From: Mucilaginibacter_A sp964244955
GTDB taxonomy: Bacteria > Bacteroidota > Bacteroidia > Sphingobacteriales > Sphingobacteriaceae
Length of the DNA stretch: 32,403 nt
Direction of reading: 5' to 3'
NCBI GenBank assembly: GCA_964244955.1
Contig: CAXTKQ010000030.1
Coordinates: 1-32,403, forward strand
Position 1 is the stretch's first letter, and each line of letters begins with the position of its first letter. The notes below the pieces were generated by a model. That model made no database searches. It saw nothing but the letters and a program-made list of their open reading frames with translations, and was not told the DNA's origin. The position numbers were made by a program, and so were the translations under genes. Shown piece after piece: positions 21,842 through 30,017 of this stretch.

Positions 21842-22933
21842 ATGAACTGGAAATTTGGCAGCAAAAAGCAGGAAAACAAACTTAAAAAAAGTAAAACACG
21901 CGAATGGGTTGATGCCATTTTATTTGCACTGGTTGCTTCAACCATCATCCGTGGACTGGTTTTTTCGGCTTACGCCATTCCTTCCGGTTCGATGGAAGGT
22001 TCGTTGCTTACCGGCGATTATTTGTTTGTGAGTAAGATGAGTTACGGTGCGCGGATGCCTTTTACGCCGGTTGCCGTTCCGTTTTTAGAATCAACATTGA
22101 CCAGCGACAGCATCAAAACGTATTGGGACGGCATCAAACTGCCATATTTTCGTTTGCCGGGCTTATCCAAAATAAAAAACCAGGACGTGGTGGTTTTTAA
22201 CAAACCTGAAGAAGTAGACAAGCCGGTTGATGTGCGCACCAACCTCATCAAACGCTGCCAGGCTTTGCCCGGCGATATGCTGACGATTGTAAACGGACAG
22301 GTTTTTATCAACGGAAAAGCAAACCCGAATGCACCAAACGCGCAAACTTCCTACGCCGTAAAAACAGACGGACGCGAAATGAACCCGAAAGTGTTTGAAG
22401 ATCTGCATATCGAAATCCGCCAGCAATTAGGGGAAAACATGTATGAAATGATTATCCCGACAGCAAACCTTTCGGTGTTGAAAAGCTATTCGAACATCAA
22501 ATCTATCCAACCAATCGTCGAAAATAAAGGCGAGTACAACGCGCAGGTTTTCCCGCACAACGAACGGTTTAAGTGGAACGAAGACAATTTCGGCCCGCTT
22601 GTTTTACCGAAAAAAGGAATGACTATTCCGCTAAACGATTCGACAATTGCTTTGTACCGCCAGGCCATTCAATTTTACGAAAACAACCAATTGGAACTGA
22701 AAAACCATGCTGTTTTTATCAATGGAAAATCGGCAAACAGCTACACTTTTAAAATGAATTATTACTGGATGATGGGCGATAACCGGCATAATTCGCTCGA
22801 TTCCCGCTTTTGGGGCTACGTACCAGAAGACCATATTATTGGTAAAGCAATGATTACCTGGATGAGTGCCGACAGTGCGGCTTCGGGTTTGAATAAAATC
22901 AGGTGGAATAGGATTTTAAAGGTGATTAAATGA
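21842..22933 (+). CDS. lepB: Signal peptidase I
   Basis: Membrane-bound serine/lysine peptidase that removes signal peptides after Sec or Tat export. From the ATG at 21842 (MNWKFGSKKQ) it is 363 residues, longer than E. coli LepB because of the extended middle common in Bacteroidota. One N-terminal membrane segment (WVDAILFALVASTIIRGLVF) is followed by the catalytic Ser50 in IPSGSMEGSLL, the Lys in LIKRCQALPGDML and the late box YYWMMGDNRHNSLDSRFWGY. Upstream in-frame ATGs (21695, 21818) give N-terminal tails without family support. Confidence 0.94.
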   Translation: MNWKFGSKKQENKLKKSKTREWVDAILFALVASTIIRGLVFSAYAIPSGSMEGSLLTGDYLFVSKMSYGARMPFTPVAVPFLESTLTSDSIKTYWDGIKLPYFRLPGLSKIKNQDVVVFNKPEEVDKPVDVRTNLIKRCQALPGDMLTIVNGQVFINGKANPNAPNAQTSYAVKTDGREMNPKVFEDLHIEIRQQLGENMYEMIIPTANLSVLKSYSNIKSIQPIVENKGEYNAQVFPHNERFKWNEDNFGPLVLPKKGMTIPLNDSTIALYRQAIQFYENNQLELKNHAVFINGKSANSYTFKMNYYWMMGDNRHNSLDSRFWGYVPEDHIIGKAMITWMSADSAASGLNKIRWNRILKVIK

Positions 22934-22981
22934 AAAGAGTTTTATTTTAATATTTGGCTATTTTCACCGATTTTTACAAGT

Positions 22982-23482
22982 ATGAAAAAAATTATTTTAC
23001 TCTTTGTACTTTTAGTGTTTAACAGAACAGCGAAGTCCCAAAATTTAAATTTAAGTGAATTAAACAAAATAAGTAAGCTTAATTTTGCCCAAAAAGACGA
23101 ATATTTAACTTTAAAAAATTATACCCTTTTAGGTAAAGACATTATAAGCAGTGATGAAACTTGCACAGATTGGATAGCGGGCACTACACGTAAATATCTA
23201 ACACCTTATTCGTCTCTTAAAAATAATAGCTGGATGATAGAACAATTCAACACAGGAAGATTAGAATATACAACTTATAGTAAAGCTAATTACTTACAAA
23301 TAAAAAAAAGTATAGCTTCAGCAGGTTTTAGATACGTTTCTGTTGGTAGTAAAGATGGAGATCCTTTTTATATTTATAAGAATCAAAATAAGCTTTTGAA
23401 GATGATTATAGTTCATTCCGAAAATGATGAAACAAAAAAATATGAGGGAGATTATTATCAAGTTATACTATCTGATAGATAA
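22982..23482 (+). CDS. Secreted protein of unknown function
   Basis: 166 residues with signal peptide MKKIILLFVLLVFNRTAKS|QN. The mature part is Lys/Tyr/Asn-rich, with TLKNYTLLGKDIISSDETCT, KSIASAGFRYVSVGSKDGDP and a final EGDYYQVILSDR; no family is recognised. Visibly more A+T-rich than lepB, which ends 48 nt upstream, it is the first gene of a short A+T-rich islet with the FRG-domain gene 32 nt downstream. The C-terminal half may be a small alpha-beta domain; no catalytic residues stand out. Confidence 0.7.
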   Translation: MKKIILLFVLLVFNRTAKSQNLNLSELNKISKLNFAQKDEYLTLKNYTLLGKDIISSDETCTDWIAGTTRKYLTPYSSLKNNSWMIEQFNTGRLEYTTYSKANYLQIKKSIASAGFRYVSVGSKDGDPFYIYKNQNKLLKMIIVHSENDETKKYEGDYYQVILSDR

Positions 23483-23514
23483 ACAAAAAACAGAGATGTT
23501 AAGTAAGTTATGCT

Positions 23515-24324
23515 ATGATTTGTTCTTCGCCTGAAAAAATCATCACTTCATTGGATGATTTATCAAATATCATTCAACTTGTAAGAAATTGTAGAAATGC
23601 TTCTTCAGGACAAGTTTTTGAAATGTATAGAGGTCAAGGACAAAACACTTGGAAATTACAACCTAATATTGCAAGAAACTTAATAGAACCAAAACGCGCT
23701 GAAGAAATTGAGAAACAAATTGTTAAAGACTTTTATTTTAAACTTATAAGCAAGGAACTTTCCAGATCATTTCAAGAGGGTTTTTTTCCTTCAAAATTTC
23801 ATACTGATTGGTTGCTTTTGCAACAATCGCAACACTATGGAATTCCAACAAGATTTATGGATTGGACAATTGATTGGAAAACTGCTTTATACTTTGCAGT
23901 TAGCAATTCAGCAGACGATAATTTTGACGGTCAATTTTGGATTTATATTGTCCCACGAGACAAATTAGCAAATGAAGCAAATTCTAAATACTTAGACTTT
24001 GACCCTTACATGTTCAACCAAACGATTTTTTTAAATTCATGTGGATTATTAGCTAATGGCTACCTAAGTAAAATAGCCGAACGACGAAAAACAGTACAAT
24101 GTGGAAGATTTTTAATTCAACCATATGACAAAATCTTTACTCCATTAGAAGAACAAGAAACCCACAAGTCTAACTTAACTAAAATTATTATTCCTAAAGA
24201 ACTTAAAGCAAAAATAAGGACTGAACTTAGAGAAGAGAATTATACAAATGAATGGTTGTTTGTAGAAAAAGAGGTTATTATAGATGAAGTTGTTAGAGAG
24301 GTTATAGACAAGTATAAAGTTTAA
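23515..24324 (+). CDS. FRG domain-containing protein
   Basis: 269 residues, cytoplasmic by appearance. The FRG domain covers about residues 35-145: the name-giving motif is in MYRGQGQNTWKLQPNIAR, followed by LLLQQSQHYGIPTRFMDWTI and TALYFAVSN, which define the family. FRG proteins are often found in accessory islands next to toxin-antitoxin or phage-defence genes, but their biochemical activity is not settled. The C-terminal part (TKIIIPKELKAKIRTELREE, then NEWLFVEKEV) is typical of longer members. A+T-rich; followed after 31 nt by a truncated HigA-like gene in the same direction. Confidence 0.88.
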   Translation: MICSSPEKIITSLDDLSNIIQLVRNCRNASSGQVFEMYRGQGQNTWKLQPNIARNLIEPKRAEEIEKQIVKDFYFKLISKELSRSFQEGFFPSKFHTDWLLLQQSQHYGIPTRFMDWTIDWKTALYFAVSNSADDNFDGQFWIYIVPRDKLANEANSKYLDFDPYMFNQTIFLNSCGLLANGYLSKIAERRKTVQCGRFLIQPYDKIFTPLEEQETHKSNLTKIIIPKELKAKIRTELREENYTNEWLFVEKEVIIDEVVREVIDKYKV

Positions 24325-24355
24325 AGAGGGGCTAATTTAAAATAATATTGGAATA

Positions 24356-24562
24356 ATGATTAAAAATGAAGCTGATTACAAAGTTGTTATATCTAAAATT
24401 AATCAATTAATGGCTAAAGGAAGTGCAAATGTTTGCAAAGAAGAACTTACGGATATTCGTAATCTTGCTTTGACCGCACAAGAATATGAGCAAGAAAAAT
24501 ATTTTGACGAATTGTCTGTTTTCACTTCAACTCATCCAAAACCCGAAACATCTTTGCCTTAA
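24356..24562 (+). CDS. Truncated HigA-like antitoxin N-terminal domain
   Basis: 68 residues. MIKNEADYKVVISKINQLMA ... ELTDIRNLALTAQEYEQEKY resembles the helical N-terminus of Bacteroidota HigA-type antitoxins (IKNE.qYE.al.ri..Lm ... eLe.L..Lv..YE..hy), which normally continues into a helix-turn-helix domain. That domain is missing: after EKYFDEL the frame runs into the 3' end of dacB on the other strand (41-nt overlap) and ends STHPKPETSLP. It looks like a gene cut off where the islet joins dacB. The match is from memory of the family; a free-standing small protein is possible. Confidence 0.55.
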   Translation: MIKNEADYKVVISKINQLMAKGSANVCKEELTDIRNLALTAQEYEQEKYFDELSVFTSTHPKPETSLP

Positions 24563-25937
24563 TGCCCGAACTGCTTCCGCTGTAATTATTTACAATGATA
24601 GAAAAACATAAACTCTTGCCGTTTTTGGTTTGATAACCGGCATACGCTTGCACATTGCTGATGCTGCCGCTTTTCATCGTCATCTCGTTGATAATTGGGA
24701 GGCTTTTATAAAAATCCGGGAACCAGCTTTCTTTTTTTGCAGATAAAAGGATTTGCGCCAAAGTAGAAGTGGTTACGCGGTCGCCGGGAGAAAGCCCGCT
24801 GCCATCAACGATATTTAAAGCGTTTGAATCTATGCCTTTTGCTTTCCAAAAATCCTGTAAAACTTGTACGCCATTTGCCGTAGTTACAGTTTTTCCGGCT
24901 TTCCAGGCCAGCGTTTTCAGCAATTGTTCTGCGTATAAATTAATGCTCTTTTTGTTCAGCCAAAATATGATTTCGCTTAATTTAGGTGAGGCAATATTGG
25001 ATAAAACTTGCGTTGCCTCCGGCAATGGCTTTTGCGCTGCCGTTAAGGTTTGGGTTGATGCTGCCGTTCCTTTCAAATCAATCCCCAACCTTTTTAGCGT
25101 ATCGGCCAACCGAAAAGCTGCATCATAAGCCGGATCCGGCGTGGCAGCAGCAATACTTTGTTTTTCCAGGTTATTGGCATAAGTACCGCGAAGGTAAACG
25201 ATGCTGTTTTCATCAGGTAAATAGGCAAAAGCACGGTCTCCGCTTCCGGCACTTCCGGTCAGCAATTCACTTTGAAAGTTTAAATTTGGCATTTCCGGAA
25301 TTGTTTTAACAATCCTTACCCTGCTGCCAACCCTTCCGGTTTGCAGCTTAATGTCATATTGGTTTTCGCGCCAGCACAAACCTGAAGTCCCGGCACCATA
25401 ATAGTTGCCTAAATCCTGCCAAATCCAACCGTCCGGGATTTTTTGGGTGCCAAACAAGGCATCATCGCCTATAATCCTTCCGTTGATTTTTTTGATCCCT
25501 GCCTGGCGGATGGCTTCCACCCAAATCTTTAAAATTGTGTTTTCTTTGGAAAAATCGTAACGCCAGCTTCCCAAAGTTGGGTCGCCGCCGCCTTTGATAA
25601 TCAGATCGCCGTTTAAAGTACCGTCTGCAGCAACCGTTCCGTTGTAACCCAACGTGGTTTGGTATTGAAAATCCTTTCCCAATAAACCAAAAGCTGTGGT
25701 AGAAGTAACGGTTTTTAAAGTTGATGCAGGCGCCAAACCCATTTCGGGATGTGCAGCAAATACCGTTTCGCCTGTTTCAGCATCCAAAACAGTTAAAGAA
25801 ACCGAAGCATATTTGCATTGTAAATCCCGTTCTAAACGGTTAAAAGCCGTTTGTAACTTCTGGTTTAAACTTTGTGCGTTAAGGTTGACACACCAAAAAA
25901 ACAGTGCTAAAAACAGTATGCTTCTTTTATCAGGCAT
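24522..25937 (-). CDS. dacB: D-alanyl-D-alanine carboxypeptidase/endopeptidase (PBP4, S13 family)
   Basis: Periplasmic peptidoglycan hydrolase. 471 residues with signal sequence (MPDKRSILFLALFFWCVNLNA|QS). Active-site motifs: SxxK in ASTLKTVTS (Ser72, Lys75), SxN in KKSINLYAEQLL (about 330) and KSG in MKSGSISNVQAYAGY (about 418). A typical PBP4-type insert lies between the first two. The ATG at 25937 overlaps the stop of the upstream APC permease gene (ATGCCTGA), so the two are translationally linked. The first codons (PDKRSI) are encoded by a dispersed repeat copy. The 3' end is overlapped by the truncated HigA-like gene on the plus strand. Confidence 0.94.
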   Translation of the reverse strand: MPDKRSILFLALFFWCVNLNAQSLNQKLQTAFNRLERDLQCKYASVSLTVLDAETGETVFAAHPEMGLAPASTLKTVTSTTAFGLLGKDFQYQTTLGYNGTVAADGTLNGDLIIKGGGDPTLGSWRYDFSKENTILKIWVEAIRQAGIKKINGRIIGDDALFGTQKIPDGWIWQDLGNYYGAGTSGLCWRENQYDIKLQTGRVGSRVRIVKTIPEMPNLNFQSELLTGSAGSGDRAFAYLPDENSIVYLRGTYANNLEKQSIAAATPDPAYDAAFRLADTLKRLGIDLKGTAASTQTLTAAQKPLPEATQVLSNIASPKLSEIIFWLNKKSINLYAEQLLKTLAWKAGKTVTTANGVQVLQDFWKAKGIDSNALNIVDGSGLSPGDRVTTSTLAQILLSAKKESWFPDFYKSLPIINEMTMKSGSISNVQAYAGYQTKNGKSLCFSIIVNNYSGSSSGIKAKMFRVLDELK

Positions 25938-25942
25938 TTTTC
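25918..25942 (+). repeat. ATGCTTCTTTTAYC dispersed repeat inside coding sequence
   Basis: ATGCTTCTTTTATC, AGG, CATTTTTC. Read on the minus strand it encodes the end of the APC permease (KNA-stop) and the dacB start (ATGCCTGATAAAAGAAGCAT, MPDKRSI). An inverted copy of the variant core (GCTAAAAACAGTAT, 25907-25920) abuts it and encodes ILFLA. This is the only full-length copy lying wholly in coding DNA in the window. Confidence 0.85.
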
Positions 25943-27351
25943 AGGTTGCGTTGGGAGATAAAATAAACCGGGATGCCCAACAGCACAATCAGCAAGCCGT
26001 AACCGGCGGTATCGGTTTTGTAGATGAGCAAACCGATACAAATTACGGCCGCCGCAACAATATATAAAGCAGGCAAAACCGGGTATAAAAAGGCTTTGTA
26101 CGGGCGTTCGGCATCGGGCCTTTTCTTCCGAAGGATAAAAATACCGGCAATGGTTAAAATATAAAATATCAGCACCACGAAAACCACATAATCCAGCAGC
26201 GCACCATAAGTGCCAGATAAACAAAGCAAACAAGTCCACAAACATTGCGCCCACAAACCCCAGCCCGGCACTTCAAACTGGTTTAGATGCGCGGCTTGTT
26301 TAAAGAAAAGCCCGTCTTGCGCCATCGTATAATAAACCCTTGCACCGGCCAAAATCAAACCGTTGTTGCAACCAAAAGTGGAAATCATGATCATCACGGC
26401 AATAATAATGGTTCCGGAAGTGCCAAAAATATATTGCGAAGCAGCAACAGCCACACGATCAGCGGGCGCATGTGCAATTTCAACCATCGGCAAAACGGCG
26501 GTGTACATGATGTTAGCGAGAATATAAATGGTGGTAACAATCAGCGTTCCCAAAAACAGGCTTAAACCGATGTTCCGTTTCGGGTTCCTGATTTCCCCGG
26601 CAATAAAAGTAACGTTGTTCCAGGCATCGCTGGAAAACAAAGAACCCACCATGGACGAAATAATGCCGGCAAACAAAGCACTACCGCCGATGGCAATTGC
26701 CGTATTGGAATCCGCTTTCCATTGCAGCATTTTCCAGGGTTCGGCCCAGTTAGCATGCCAGATTTCGGAACGGAAAGCCGTGGTTAAACCAAAAATAATC
26801 AGCCCAAAAAGCGACAATATTTTGGTTATGGTAAACAGCGTTTGGATAATTTTGCCGTTTTTTACACCGCGGCTGTTGATCCAGGTCAGCAAAATGATCA
26901 TCAATATCGAAAGCAGTTGCGCGGCGTTGAACTGGAACTTCCCGAAGGAAAACAAAATATGATCAGGCCCGACCGAAGGAAAAATATAAGCCGAAAACTT
27001 GGCAAAAGCAACGCCTACGGCTGCAATGGTTCCGGTTTGGATCACGGTAAAAGTTGACCAGCCAAACAGAAAAGCCACAAACTTATTGTACGCTTCGCGG
27101 AGGTAAACATACTGGCCACCGGCTTTTGGGAACATGGCCGAAAGTTCGCCATAACTTAAAGCAGCCGTTAAAGTAATCAGCCCGCTGATCACCCAAATCA
27201 AAATGACCCAGCCTGCGCTGCCCACGCTTCGGGTAATATCGGCACTGACAATAAAAATCCCCGAACCAATCATCGAACCAACCACCAACATGGTCGCATC
27301 GAGCAGCCCGAGTTCGCGTTTCATTTCCTGTCCTTCGTTTTCTTTGTTCAT
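25930..27351 (-). CDS. APC family amino acid permease (LAT/SteT-like)
   Basis: About 473 residues with twelve hydrophobic segments. The first membrane segment has the family motif GSMIGSGIFIVSADI, used for substrate backbone binding in APC transporters. It is followed by WVISGLITLTAALSYGELSA and FPKAGGQYVYLREAY, typical of the family. It resembles SteT/LAT-type exchangers more than the CAT type at 30117. Substrate unknown. ATG start at 27351 (MNKENEGQEMKRELGLLDAT); a TTG two codons upstream is less likely. The stop codon overlaps the dacB start. Confidence 0.9.
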   Translation of the reverse strand: MNKENEGQEMKRELGLLDATMLVVGSMIGSGIFIVSADITRSVGSAGWVILIWVISGLITLTAALSYGELSAMFPKAGGQYVYLREAYNKFVAFLFGWSTFTVIQTGTIAAVGVAFAKFSAYIFPSVGPDHILFSFGKFQFNAAQLLSILMIILLTWINSRGVKNGKIIQTLFTITKILSLFGLIIFGLTTAFRSEIWHANWAEPWKMLQWKADSNTAIAIGGSALFAGIISSMVGSLFSSDAWNNVTFIAGEIRNPKRNIGLSLFLGTLIVTTIYILANIMYTAVLPMVEIAHAPADRVAVAASQYIFGTSGTIIIAVMIMISTFGCNNGLILAGARVYYTMAQDGLFFKQAAHLNQFEVPGWGLWAQCLWTCLLCLSGTYGALLDYVVFVVLIFYILTIAGIFILRKKRPDAERPYKAFLYPVLPALYIVAAAVICIGLLIYKTDTAGYGLLIVLLGIPVYFISQRNLKNA

Positions 27352-27431
27352 CGGCAAAAACTAAATTTTCCGAAGCTATTTAAAAAAACCACATTTTTAG
27401 GAGCCAACTTGATTTAATTCAGAAATTTTTG

Positions 27432-27457
27432 ATGCTTCTTTTATGCCATAAAAATTA
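27432..27457 (+). repeat. ATGCTTCTTTTAYC dispersed repeat
   Basis: ATGCTTCTTTTATG, CCA, TAAAAATTAG, in the divergent gap between the APC permease and the pyrophosphatase gene, 175 nt upstream of the latter. Confidence 0.88.
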
Positions 27458-27460
27458 GTT

Positions 27461-27540
27461 AATGGATAATAGTTCATGGATCATGGTTAATAGGCGATTG
27501 CTGAAAGCTGAAAGCTAAATGCTGACTTCTGAAAGCTTTC
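27461..27540. repeat. Word-like repeats (ATGGTTAATAG and GCTGAAAGCT types)
   Basis: 27461-27495 carries AATGGATAATAGTTCATGGA and TCATGGTTAATAGG, the same words as in the purE-purK gap. 27497-27540 carries GATTGCTGAAAGCTGAAAGC and CTGACTTCTGAAAGC, the words of the inverted repeat at 21386-21446. Here they are side by side and not arranged as a clean dyad. Confidence 0.6.
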
Positions 27541-27564
27541 CCAAATTATTTTTCCCTCAACCTA

Positions 27565-27596
27565 TTGCCAAGCCGTTTTATAATCCTTAGTTTTCG
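27565..27596 (+). promoter_or_regulatory. Possible promoter of hppA
   Basis: TTG at 27565-27567 and TAGTTTTCG at 27588-27596, separated by 20 nt, resemble the Bacteroidota -33 (TTTG) and -7 (TAnnTTTG) elements with one mismatch. The leader would be about 30 nt. Confidence 0.3.
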
Positions 27597-27631
27597 CTAC
27601 CAATCTTTATAAACCTCTTATTATCTTATTT

Positions 27632-29836
27632 ATGGAATTTTTAAACAAAAATTTAATTTTCCTGATCCCGCTTTTTGGCGTGGTCGGGCTTTTGTTTATG
27701 GGCAGAAAGTCGGCCTGGGTAAGCAAACAAATCTCGGGAGACGAGAAAATGACCGAACTGGCCGGTTACATTGCCGATGGCGCGATGGCTTTTTTACGTT
27801 CTGAATGGCGCGTGCTGGCCTATTTTGTGGCCCTGGCCATGGTTTTATTAGGCTATTCCGGCACAACGGTCGAAACCTCCAGCCCGGTTATTGCCATTTC
27901 GTTTTTGCTGGGCGCGTTGTTTTCGGCTTTTGCAGGTTATTTGGGGATGCGTATCGCCACAAAAGCCAACGTGCGGACGACCGAGGCAGCCAAAACCAGT
28001 TTGGCGCAAGCCTTAAAAGTTTCTTTTACCGGCGGAACGGTAATGGGCTTGGGCGTTGCCGGTTTGGCCATCATCGGTTTGGGTTCGCTGTTTATCGTTT
28101 TTTACCAGGTTTATGTGGTGAATACCGGTGGCAATGTGAACGGAAAAGACATGGAAAAAGCACTGGAAGTTTTGGCCGGATTTTCTTTGGGAGCCGAATC
28201 CATTGCTTTGTTTGCCCGTGTTGGCGGAGGAATTTATACCAAAGCGGCCGATGTGGGCGCGGATCTGGTAGGAAAAGTAGAAGCCGGAATCCCGGAAGAT
28301 GATGTGCGGAACCCGGCAACGATTGCCGATAACGTTGGCGATAACGTTGGCGACGTGGCCGGAATGGGCGCAGATTTGTTTGGTTCTTATGTAGCAACAA
28401 TGCTGGCGACGATGGTTCTGGGTCGGGAAATTGTTTCCCAAGATAACTTCGGCGGCATCGCGCCAATTTTGTTGCCGATGCTGATTGCCGGTTTGGGTTT
28501 GATTTTTTCTATCGTTGGTGCTTCTTTTGTCAGGATAAAAAAGGAGACCGACAGCGTGCAGAGCGCTTTGAATTTGGGCAACTGGATGTCTATCGTGCTA
28601 ACTGCTATCGCAACTTTTTTTGCCGTGCGGTGGTTGCTGCCCGAAACGATGAGTATCCGCGGCATCACATTCAGCAAAACTGATGTGTTTTTATCCATTG
28701 CGGTTGGCTTGGTGGTTGGCACGTTAATGTCCATCATCACCGAATATTATACCGCGATGGGCAAACGCCCGGTGATGAGCATTATCAAACAATCATCCAC
28801 CGGGCACGCCACCAATATTATTGCCGGTTTGGCCGTTGGCATGGAGTCAACCGTGTTGCCGATACTGGTTTTAGCTGCTGGAATTTATGGCTCTTTCCAT
28901 TTTGCAGGATTATATGGTGTGGCAATTGCTGCTGCCGGAATGATGTCAACCACAGCCATGCAACTCGCCATTGATGCTTTCGGGCCAATTGCAGATAACG
29001 CCGGAGGGATTGCCGAAATGAGCCAGTTGCCCGAAGAAGTGCGCCACCGCACCGATATTTTGGATGCCGTTGGAAACACCACCGCTGCAACGGGGAAAGG
29101 CTTTGCCATTGCTTCGGCCGCTTTAACGTCGCTGGCTTTGTTTGCCGCTTTTGTTGGCGTTGCCGGTATAGATCATATTGATATTTATAAAGCCGATGTT
29201 TTGGCCGGGTTGTTCATCGGCGGCATGATCCCGTTTATTTTTTCGGCTTTGTGTATTTCTGCCGTTGGCCGCGCCGCCATGGCAATGGTGCAGGAAGTAC
29301 GCAGGCAGTTCCGCGAAATCCCGGGCATCATGGAGTACAAAGCCAAACCCGAATACGAAAAATGCGTAGCTATTTCTACGCAAGCTTCCCTTCGCGAAAT
29401 GGTGGCACCGGGTTTGATCGCTTTAATAACCCCAATTATTGTTGGTTTTACGCTTGGGCCTGAAGTTCTGGGCGGATTGCTGGCCGGCGTTACCGTTTCG
29501 GGCGTGTTGATGGGCATCTTCCAATCTAACGCTGGCGGCGCTTGGGACAACGCGAAAAAATCATTTGAAAAAGGCGTAGAAATCAACGGCGAGATCTATT
29601 ACAAAAAATCAGAACCGCACAAAGCTTCCGTTACCGGCGATACCGTTGGCGATCCTTTTAAAGATACTTCCGGCCCTTCGATGAACATTTTGATCAAGCT
29701 GATGTCCATTGTTTCTTTGGTGATCGCGCCACATATTCATGTAGATAATAACGGCGTTACAAAAATCCTTCCTAAAAACCACAAAGAGGTTAAAATTGAG
29801 GCGGTAAAAACAGCATTTACAAAGATAAAGCCTTGA
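27632..29836 (+). CDS. hppA: Membrane-bound ion-translocating pyrophosphatase, K+-dependent type
   Basis: Hydrolyses PPi and pumps H+ and/or Na+ across the cytoplasmic membrane. 734 residues with about 16 hydrophobic segments. The PPi/Mg site is seen in DVGADLVGKVEAGIPEDD (about residue 206) and NPATIADNVGDNVGDVAGMG. The segment GNTTAATGKGFAI (about residue 480) has Ala and Gly where K+-independent enzymes have Lys and Thr (GNTTKATTKG), so K+ dependence is inferred. Na+ against H+ specificity cannot be settled by eye. It is transcribed alone and followed by an inverted repeat pair and a terminator. Confidence 0.96.
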   Translation: MEFLNKNLIFLIPLFGVVGLLFMGRKSAWVSKQISGDEKMTELAGYIADGAMAFLRSEWRVLAYFVALAMVLLGYSGTTVETSSPVIAISFLLGALFSAFAGYLGMRIATKANVRTTEAAKTSLAQALKVSFTGGTVMGLGVAGLAIIGLGSLFIVFYQVYVVNTGGNVNGKDMEKALEVLAGFSLGAESIALFARVGGGIYTKAADVGADLVGKVEAGIPEDDVRNPATIADNVGDNVGDVAGMGADLFGSYVATMLATMVLGREIVSQDNFGGIAPILLPMLIAGLGLIFSIVGASFVRIKKETDSVQSALNLGNWMSIVLTAIATFFAVRWLLPETMSIRGITFSKTDVFLSIAVGLVVGTLMSIITEYYTAMGKRPVMSIIKQSSTGHATNIIAGLAVGMESTVLPILVLAAGIYGSFHFAGLYGVAIAAAGMMSTTAMQLAIDAFGPIADNAGGIAEMSQLPEEVRHRTDILDAVGNTTAATGKGFAIASAALTSLALFAAFVGVAGIDHIDIYKADVLAGLFIGGMIPFIFSALCISAVGRAAMAMVQEVRRQFREIPGIMEYKAKPEYEKCVAISTQASLREMVAPGLIALITPIIVGFTLGPEVLGGLLAGVTVSGVLMGIFQSNAGGAWDNAKKSFEKGVEINGEIYYKKSEPHKASVTGDTVGDPFKDTSGPSMNILIKLMSIVSLVIAPHIHVDNNGVTKILPKNHKEVKIEAVKTAFTKIKP

Positions 29837-29887
29837 TGGTTAGCATATCTGTTAAAGCTTGTTTAAATTTTGTTTATTTATTTTACC

Positions 29888-29979
29888 ATGCTTCTTTTAC
29901 CCTATAAAAATTGGCCTGCCTGGTTTTTGGTTTATTTAAGCTGATGCAAACACCAATTTTTGTAGGGTAAAAGAAGCAT
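29888..29979. repeat. Facing pair of ATGCTTCTTTTAYC repeats (27-nt arms)
   Basis: The plus-strand copy at 29888-29914 (ATGCTTCTTTTACC, CTATAAAAATTGG) is followed after 38 nt by a minus-strand copy at 29953-29979 that matches it at 26 of 27 positions. The pair could form a long hairpin or cruciform about 50 nt after the pyrophosphatase stop. The two copies are more like each other than like most others in the window. Confidence 0.93.
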
Positions 29980-30017
29980 CAACATTTTTTATTGTATAGA
30001 TTTAAACAGGCTTTTAC

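Noticed and set aside
28509..28536. A close match to the dispersed repeat (GGTGCTTCTTTTGTCAGGAT) inside hppA
   Set aside because: It encodes a normal stretch of the pyrophosphatase (GASFVRIKK) in a conserved gene; the resemblance is most simply chance. Similar weak matches in coding DNA near 4321 and 28017 were dropped for the same reason.
742..29979. The dispersed repeat as a standard promoter
   Set aside because: The 3' half (TAAAAATTG) is near but not equal to TAnnTTTG in nearly all copies, no -33 TTTG is at the right distance, and several copies lie between convergent genes or antisense within an operon.
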